Assembly: GCA_009724975.1 (NCBI GenBank) | Contig: SRXB01000046.1 | Coordinates: forward strand, 1 to 10,771 | Direction: 5' to 3' | DNA from: a bacterium | GTDB lineage: Bacteria; Desulfobacterota; Deferrisomatia; Deferrisomatales; BM512 | Length of the DNA: 10,771 nt | Part shown: positions 6,002-10,771 of the stretch, in pieces | Numbering within the stretch: the stretch's first letter is position 1 | How the letters are laid out: each line of letters opens with the position of its first letter | Position numbers and translations under genes: made by a program | Notes under the pieces: generated by a model | Database searches by the model: none | Told to the model about the DNA's origin: nothing | Seen by the model: only the letters and a program-made list of their open reading frames with translations

Positions 6002-7138
6002 ATGAAAAAGGCGATTCTGGCCCTCGCGGACGGCAGCGTTTACGAAGGCCTTTCCTTCGGCGCCGAGGGCGAGACCACCGGCGAGGTGGTCTTCAACACC
6101 TCGATGTCCGGCTATCAGGAAATACTGACCGACCCCTCCTACAAGGGGCAGATGGTCTCGATGACCTACACCGAGATAGGCAACTACGGCCTCAACGAGG
6201 AGGATTACGAATCCTCATCCATACAGGTCGAAGGCTTCATCGTAAAGGAGGCGTGGCGAAACCCCTCCAACTGGCGCGCCCAAAAGAGCCTCCACGACGG
6301 CCTAGCCGAGGCGGGGGTGGTCGGCATAGAGGGGATAGACACCCGCGCGCTCACAAAGCGCCTGCGCGATTTCGGGGCGCAGATGGGGGTCATCTCCACC
6401 GTGGATTTCAACGTCGAAAGTCTTGTGAAGAAGGCCAAAAGCGCCCCCCCGATAGAGGGGCGCGATCTCGTGGGCGAGGTCACCTGCAAGGCCTCCTACA
6501 AATGGGAGATAGGCGGCTGGGAGCTTGACAGGGGCTACACCAGGCCCCGCTCACTGCGCTACAAGGTGGTGGCTTACGATTTCGGCATAAAATACAACAT
6601 CCTTCGCATGCTGACCGCCGCCGGATGCGACGTTACGGTAGTCCCAGCCTCCACCAGCGCCGAAGAGGTCCTGAAGCTCAATCCCGACGGGATATTCCTC
6701 TCAAACGGCCCGGGCGACCCCGCCGCCGTACCATACGCCGCCGAAAACGTCCGCAAACTCATGGGCAAAAAACCCATTTTCGGGATATGCCTGGGCAACC
6801 AGATAATTGGAATCGCCCTCGGGGCCAAGACCAGAAAACTGAAATTCGGCCACCACGGCGGCAACCAGCCCGTTAAGGACCTCACTACCGGCAAGGTCGA
6901 GATAACCAGCCAGAACCACAACTTCGTGGTGGACATGGAGAGCCTTGAGGCCAGCCCCCACGGCAAGGCGGTGCGGGTAACGCACCTGAACCTGAACGAC
7001 AACACCGTGGAGGGGATGGAGCATCTCGAATACCCAATTTTCTCCGTCCAGTACCACCCCGAGGCTAGTCCGGGGCCGCACGACGCCTCCTACCTCTTCA
7101 AGCGCTTCACCGACATGATAGAGAAATCCGGCAAATAA
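6002..7138 (+). CDS. carA: carbamoyl phosphate synthetase, small (glutamine amidotransferase) subunit
   Basis: CarA hydrolyses glutamine and passes ammonia through a tunnel to CarB. The product has 378 residues (E. coli 382). The N-terminal CPSase small-chain domain is recognisable from GEVVFNTSMSGYQEILTDPS (about 28-47) and continues to about 180. The class I glutaminase domain follows: the nucleophile C263 in GICLGNQ, then FGHHGGNQPV, and the H352 and E354 of the triad in YHPE. All catalytic residues are present. GGAGAAGG (5991-5998) gives a strong ribosome site three bases before ATG, and only 12 bases separate it from pyrC. Carbamoyl phosphate also feeds arginine synthesis, so placing carAB here suggests pyrimidine control dominates, unless another copy exists elsewhere. 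Confidence 0.98.
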   Translation: MKKAILALADGSVYEGLSFGAEGETTGEVVFNTSMSGYQEILTDPSYKGQMVSMTYTEIGNYGLNEEDYESSSIQVEGFIVKEAWRNPSNWRAQKSLHDGLAEAGVVGIEGIDTRALTKRLRDFGAQMGVISTVDFNVESLVKKAKSAPPIEGRDLVGEVTCKASYKWEIGGWELDRGYTRPRSLRYKVVAYDFGIKYNILRMLTAAGCDVTVVPASTSAEEVLKLNPDGIFLSNGPGDPAAVPYAAENVRKLMGKKPIFGICLGNQIIGIALGAKTRKLKFGHHGGNQPVKDLTTGKVEITSQNHNFVVDMESLEASPHGKAVRVTHLNLNDNTVEGMEHLEYPIFSVQYHPEASPGPHDASYLFKRFTDMIEKSGK

Positions 7139-7159
7139 GCCTTTTTACGGATAAGAAAA

Positions 7160-10100
7160 ATGCCCAGAAGAACAGACATAAATAAAATCCTCATCATCGG
7201 CGCGGGCCCCATCGTAATCGGCCAGGCCTGCGAGTTCGACTATTCCGGCAGCCAGGCCTGCAAAGCCCTGAAAGAGGACGGCTTCACCGTCATCCTGCTG
7301 AACTCGAACCCCGCCACCATCATGACCGACCCCGCCATGGCCGACCGCACCTACGTCGAGCCGGTTTCGGCGGAGGTTCTGGAGAAGATTATAGAGGCGG
7401 AGCGCCCCGACGCGATTTTGCCCACCCTGGGCGGCCAGACGGCGCTCAACACCGCCGTGGACGCGGCCAAGATGGGGATACTGGACAAATACAACGTCGA
7501 GCTTATAGGCGCGAAGCTCCCCGCGATCCAAAAAGCCGAGGACCGCGCCAAGTTCAAGGAGGCGATGGAGCGCATAGGGATCGACCTTCCCAAGTCCGGC
7601 TACGCGCACAGCCTCTCTGAGGCCCAGCGCTTCGTCGACAACGTCGGCTTCCCCGCGATCATCCGCCCCTCCTTCACCCTCGGCGGCATGGGCGGCGGCA
7701 TAGCCTACAACCGCGACGAGTTCGACAAACTCGTCTCCTGGGGGCTCGACATGTCGCCGGTGCGCGAGGTTCTGGTCGAGGAGTCGATTATCGGCTGGAA
7801 GGAATACGAGCTTGAGGTCATGCGAGACGTTAAGGACAACGTCGTCATTATCTGCTCGATAGAGAACTTCGACGCGATGGGGGTCCACACCGGCGACTCC
7901 ATCACCGTCGCCCCCGCCCAGACCCTAACCGACAAGGAATACCAGATAATGCGCGACGCCGCCCTCGCCATCATCCGCGAGATTGGCGTCGATACGGGCG
8001 GGTCAAACATCCAGTTCGGCGTCTGCCCCCGCACGGGCCGCCTCGTGGTAATCGAGATGAACCCCCGCGTCAGCCGCTCCTCGGCCCTCGCCTCGAAGGC
8101 CACGGGCTTCCCCATAGCGAAAATCGCGGCCAAGCTGGCGGTCGGCTACACCCTCGACGAGATAATGAACGACATCACCGGCGAGACCCCCGCCTGCTTC
8201 GAGCCAACCATAGACTACGTGGTCACCAAGATACCCCGCTTTGATTTCGAGAAGTTCCAGGGCGCCAACGCCACCCTCACCACCCAGATGAAATCGGTTG
8301 GCGAGGTGATGGGAATTGGCCGCACCTTCAAGGAATCGCTCCAGAAGGCGATTTCCAGCATGGAAAAGGGAATGCCCGGCCTGGTTAGCAGGGTCCGCGC
8401 CCCCAAGCTCTCGCACCTGGGCAAGGAGGACCGCGAGGACCTAATACGCGAGAAGGTGCGCGTCCCCAACTGGGAGCGCCTCTGGTTTCTGGGCGACGCC
8501 CTGCGCGAGGGGTTCAGCGTAAAGGAGCTTTACGAGCTCTCCGGCATAGACCCCTGGTTCCTTGAGAACATGGAGCAGATAGTCAATTTCGAGAACGAGG
8601 TTAAGGGTTATCGCGGCAAGATGGCCGCCTTCCCCATGCCGATGCTGAAAAAGGCTAAGGAGTGGGGCTTTTCCGACATACGCATCGGCCAGCTCCTCGG
8701 CGTCAGCGAGCGCGACGTGGCGGCCATTCGCAAGGAAAACTCCATAGTGCCGGTCTACAAGCGGGTCGATACCTGCGGCGCGGAGTTCTTCGCAAAAACC
8801 CCTTATATGTACTCCACTTACGAAATAGAGTGCGAGGCCCAGCCCACCGACAGGAAGAAGGTTATGATCCTGGGCGGCGGCCCCAACCGCATAGGGCAGG
8901 GGATAGAGTTCGACTACTGCTGCGTCCACGGGGTGCAGGCCCTTAGGGAAGACGGCTTCGAGACCATAATGGTCAACTGCAACCCCGAAACCGTTTCCAC
9001 CGATTACGACACCGCCGACCGCCTCTATTTCGAGCCCCTTACCTTCGAGCACGTGATGAACATCGTCGAGAAGGAAAAACCCTGGGGCGTGATAGTTCAA
9101 TTCGGCGGGCAGACCCCGCTCAAGCTCACCAAGGCCCTTGAGGCTGCCGGGGTCAACATAATAGGCACCTCTCCCGACGCCATCGACGTCGCTGAAGACC
9201 GCGAACGCTTCCAAAAGCTCCTCAACGAGCTTGGCCTGCGCCAGCCCCAAAACGGCATAGCCCGCTCGGTGGAGGAGGCGGTGGCCTCCGCCAACTCCAT
9301 AGGCTACCCCATAGTGGTGCGCCCCTCTTACGTTCTTGGCGGCAGGGCGATGGAGATAGTCTATGACGAGAAAAACCTTCGCACCTACATGGTCGAGGCG
9401 GTCGACGTCTCCCCCGAACACCCGGTCCTCATCGACAAGTTCCTGAAAGACGCCACCGAAGTTGACGTGGACGCCGTGTGTGACGGCGAAAAGGTCGTCA
9501 TCGGCGGCATAATGCAGCACATTGAGGAGGCCGGAATACACTCAGGCGATTCGGCCTGCTCATTGCCCCCGTACAGCCTCTCTACCGAGCTCGTCGACGA
9601 AATCCGCGTCCAGACCAGAAAGCTGGCCCTTGGCCTTGGCGTGCGCGGCCTGATGAATATCCAGTTCGCCATACAGGGGGAGACCATCTACGTTCTTGAG
9701 GTGAACCCCCGCGCCAGCCGCACCGTCCCCTTCGTCTCCAAGGCCACCGGCGTGCCGCTGGCCAAGGTGGCGGCCAGGGTGATGAGCGGCAAGACCCTCG
9801 CCGAGGTCGGCTTCACCAAGGAGATTGTCCCGCCCTACGTATCGGTGAAGGAAGCGGTCTTCCCCTTCATCAAATTCCCCGGGGTCGATCCCGTCCTCTC
9901 CCCCGAGATGCGCTCCACCGGCGAGGTAATGGGTATCGACGAGGAATTCGGCATGGCCTTTTTGAAAAGCCAGATAGCCGCCGGAAACCGCCTCCCCCTC
10001 TCCGGCTCGGTCTTCATCTCGGTGAAGGACTCCGACAAGGATTACGCGGTACAGCTCGCCAAGCGCCTCTCCGAGGTCGGCCTGAAGATAATGGCAACCA

Positions 10101-10408
10101 GAGGCACCGCCCTTAAGATGCGCGAGGCGGGGATAGAGGTGCGCGAACTCAAGAAAATCGCCGAGGGAAGGCCAAACGTCGTCGATTCCATCGTCAACGG
10201 AGAAGCCCAGCTCATCATCAATACCTTTCAGGGCACCAAGGCCCGCGACGATTCCTACAAAATCCGCAGAGCGATACTCGAATACCAGATTCCCTACTTC
10301 AGCACCATGGCTGGCGGCCTCTCGGCGGTAAACGCCATACGCTCCGGCAGGAAAACCGAGCTTACCGTCACACCCCTGCAGGATTACTACAAGCGGCTGA
10401 AAAAGTGA
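7160..10408 (+). CDS. carB: carbamoyl phosphate synthetase, large subunit
   Basis: CarB uses two ATP and bicarbonate with ammonia from CarA to make carbamoyl phosphate. It is a full-length single chain of 1082 residues (E. coli 1073) with two homologous ATP-grasp halves. The first starts with KILIIGAGPIVIGQ near residue 9 and includes RPSFTLGGMGGG and EMNPRVSRSSALASKATG; the oligomerisation domain follows, about 400-560. The second half starts with KVMILGGGPNRIGQ near 567 and includes RPSYVLGGRAM and EVNPRASRTVPFVSKATG. From about 947 there is an MGS-like allosteric domain with ATRGTA, EGRP and IINT motifs, the region that binds UMP in E. coli, so feedback by UMP is plausible. The start follows carA by 21 bases and has only a weak ribosome site (GGATAAG, 7149-7155) in an AT-rich patch, unlike the strong sites of its neighbours. 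No frameshift or truncation is visible. Confidence 0.98.
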   Translation: MPRRTDINKILIIGAGPIVIGQACEFDYSGSQACKALKEDGFTVILLNSNPATIMTDPAMADRTYVEPVSAEVLEKIIEAERPDAILPTLGGQTALNTAVDAAKMGILDKYNVELIGAKLPAIQKAEDRAKFKEAMERIGIDLPKSGYAHSLSEAQRFVDNVGFPAIIRPSFTLGGMGGGIAYNRDEFDKLVSWGLDMSPVREVLVEESIIGWKEYELEVMRDVKDNVVIICSIENFDAMGVHTGDSITVAPAQTLTDKEYQIMRDAALAIIREIGVDTGGSNIQFGVCPRTGRLVVIEMNPRVSRSSALASKATGFPIAKIAAKLAVGYTLDEIMNDITGETPACFEPTIDYVVTKIPRFDFEKFQGANATLTTQMKSVGEVMGIGRTFKESLQKAISSMEKGMPGLVSRVRAPKLSHLGKEDREDLIREKVRVPNWERLWFLGDALREGFSVKELYELSGIDPWFLENMEQIVNFENEVKGYRGKMAAFPMPMLKKAKEWGFSDIRIGQLLGVSERDVAAIRKENSIVPVYKRVDTCGAEFFAKTPYMYSTYEIECEAQPTDRKKVMILGGGPNRIGQGIEFDYCCVHGVQALREDGFETIMVNCNPETVSTDYDTADRLYFEPLTFEHVMNIVEKEKPWGVIVQFGGQTPLKLTKALEAAGVNIIGTSPDAIDVAEDRERFQKLLNELGLRQPQNGIARSVEEAVASANSIGYPIVVRPSYVLGGRAMEIVYDEKNLRTYMVEAVDVSPEHPVLIDKFLKDATEVDVDAVCDGEKVVIGGIMQHIEEAGIHSGDSACSLPPYSLSTELVDEIRVQTRKLALGLGVRGLMNIQFAIQGETIYVLEVNPRASRTVPFVSKATGVPLAKVAARVMSGKTLAEVGFTKEIVPPYVSVKEAVFPFIKFPGVDPVLSPEMRSTGEVMGIDEEFGMAFLKSQIAAGNRLPLSGSVFISVKDSDKDYAVQLAKRLSEVGLKIMATRGTALKMREAGIEVRELKKIAEGRPNVVDSIVNGEAQLIINTFQGTKARDDSYKIRRAILEYQIPYFSTMAGGLSAVNAIRSGRKTELTVTPLQDYYKRLKK

Positions 10409-10415
10409 GGAGCAG

Positions 10416-10771
10416 GTGGAAAACATCCTCACCCTAGCTGAAGTTGCGCGCATCGAAGAGGTCGGGGGCGGGCACTTTCGCGTAGCCCTGGCCCCCCATT
10501 TCAAGGTAGCGCCGCGACCCGGGCAGTTCGCAATGCTACGGGTGCGCGATTCGGCCACCCCGCTTTTGCGCCGCCCCCTCTCCATCCACAGGTGGAACGG
10601 CAAAGAGGTTGAATTTCTCTTTCGCGTAAAGGGCGAGGGTACGAAAATCCTCTCCGAGCTCAAAAGCGGCGCGATGGTGGACGTATTGATGCCGCTTGGC
10701 CGGGGATTCGAGGCCAAACGCCCGCGCCCCCTCCTTGTCGGCGGCGGCATAGGGGTCGCCCCACTCCTTTA
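10416..10771 (+). CDS. pyrK: dihydroorotate dehydrogenase electron transfer subunit PyrK (3' end missing)
   Basis: PyrK carries FAD and a 2Fe-2S cluster and passes electrons from the PyrD catalytic subunit to NAD+ in class 1B dihydroorotate dehydrogenase. The window holds 118 codons of the usual 250 or so; the C-terminal cysteine cluster is off the edge. Visible marks are PGQFAMLRV, LLRRPLSIH (the RxxS flavin motif), KGEGTKIL, LMPLGRGF and the pyridine-nucleotide motif VGGGIGVAPL at the very end. I chose the GTG at 10416, seven bases after the carB stop, because GAGGAG lies just upstream; its spacing of three bases is short, and the next in-frame ATG lies inside the conserved PGQFAM motif and is too late. 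Related ferredoxin-NADP reductase subunits (NfnA/SudB type) share these motifs, but the operon context strongly favours PyrK, with pyrD expected next. Confidence 0.9.
   Translation, partial: MENILTLAEVARIEEVGGGHFRVALAPHFKVAPRPGQFAMLRVRDSATPLLRRPLSIHRWNGKEVEFLFRVKGEGTKILSELKSGAMVDVLMPLGRGFEAKRPRPLLVGGGIGVAPLL

Noticed and set aside
8441..9541. Minus-strand open frame of 366 codons inside carB (also those at 7145-7888 and 9560-10750)
   Set aside because: They are antisense shadows of carB and pyrK with low-complexity, histidine- and glycine-rich translations and no recognisable domain.

Overview
The window is a housekeeping stretch of a GC-rich bacterial chromosome, with every supported gene on the + strand. 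It contains the C-terminal two thirds of rpoC (RNA polymerase beta'), a clear rho-independent terminator, and then the start of a de novo pyrimidine operon: pyrR, pyrB, pyrC, carA, carB and the first part of pyrK, which runs off the right edge. I see no mobile element, CRISPR array, tRNA or rRNA.

Organism: the RpoC fragment carries the long insertion in the trigger loop (the SI3 type known from E. coli), which points to a Gram-negative lineage. A PyrR regulator at the head of a pyrR-pyrB-pyrC-carA-carB cluster, with a PyrK-type dihydroorotate dehydrogenase partner, suits Desulfobacterota (the former Deltaproteobacteria, Geobacter-like) or a neighbouring phylum. This placement is inferred from gene content and protein style, not from any search. 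Codon use is distinctive: ATA is the commonest isoleucine codon in pyrC despite the high GC content.

Layout: 1-2934 rpoC (5' end missing); 2944-2975 rpoC terminator; 2976-3058 AT-rich, palindrome-containing spacer; 3059-3087 a good sigma-70-type promoter (TTGACC, 17 bp, TATATA); 3116-3199 a likely 27-codon leader peptide gene; 3148-3184 a strong intrinsic terminator inside that leader gene (the attenuator); 3196-3765 pyrR; 3768-4694 pyrB; 4691-5989 pyrC; 6002-7138 carA; 7160-10408 carB; 10416 to the end, pyrK. Gene spacings within the operon run from a 4-bp overlap to 21 bp, so it is very probably one transcript.

How the genes work together: CarA and CarB make carbamoyl phosphate from glutamine, bicarbonate and ATP. 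PyrB joins it to aspartate, PyrC closes the ring to dihydroorotate, and PyrK should carry electrons away from a PyrD catalytic subunit expected just downstream. PyrR reads the uridine nucleotide level. The most interesting part is the roughly 105-bp leader: the leader peptide frame starts about 22 nt from the predicted transcript start, runs straight through the terminator hairpin and its U tract, and stops in an ATGA overlap with pyrR. That layout suggests attenuation by coupled transcription and translation, as known for E. coli pyrBI and proposed for the Thermus pyr operon, here probably gated by PyrR.
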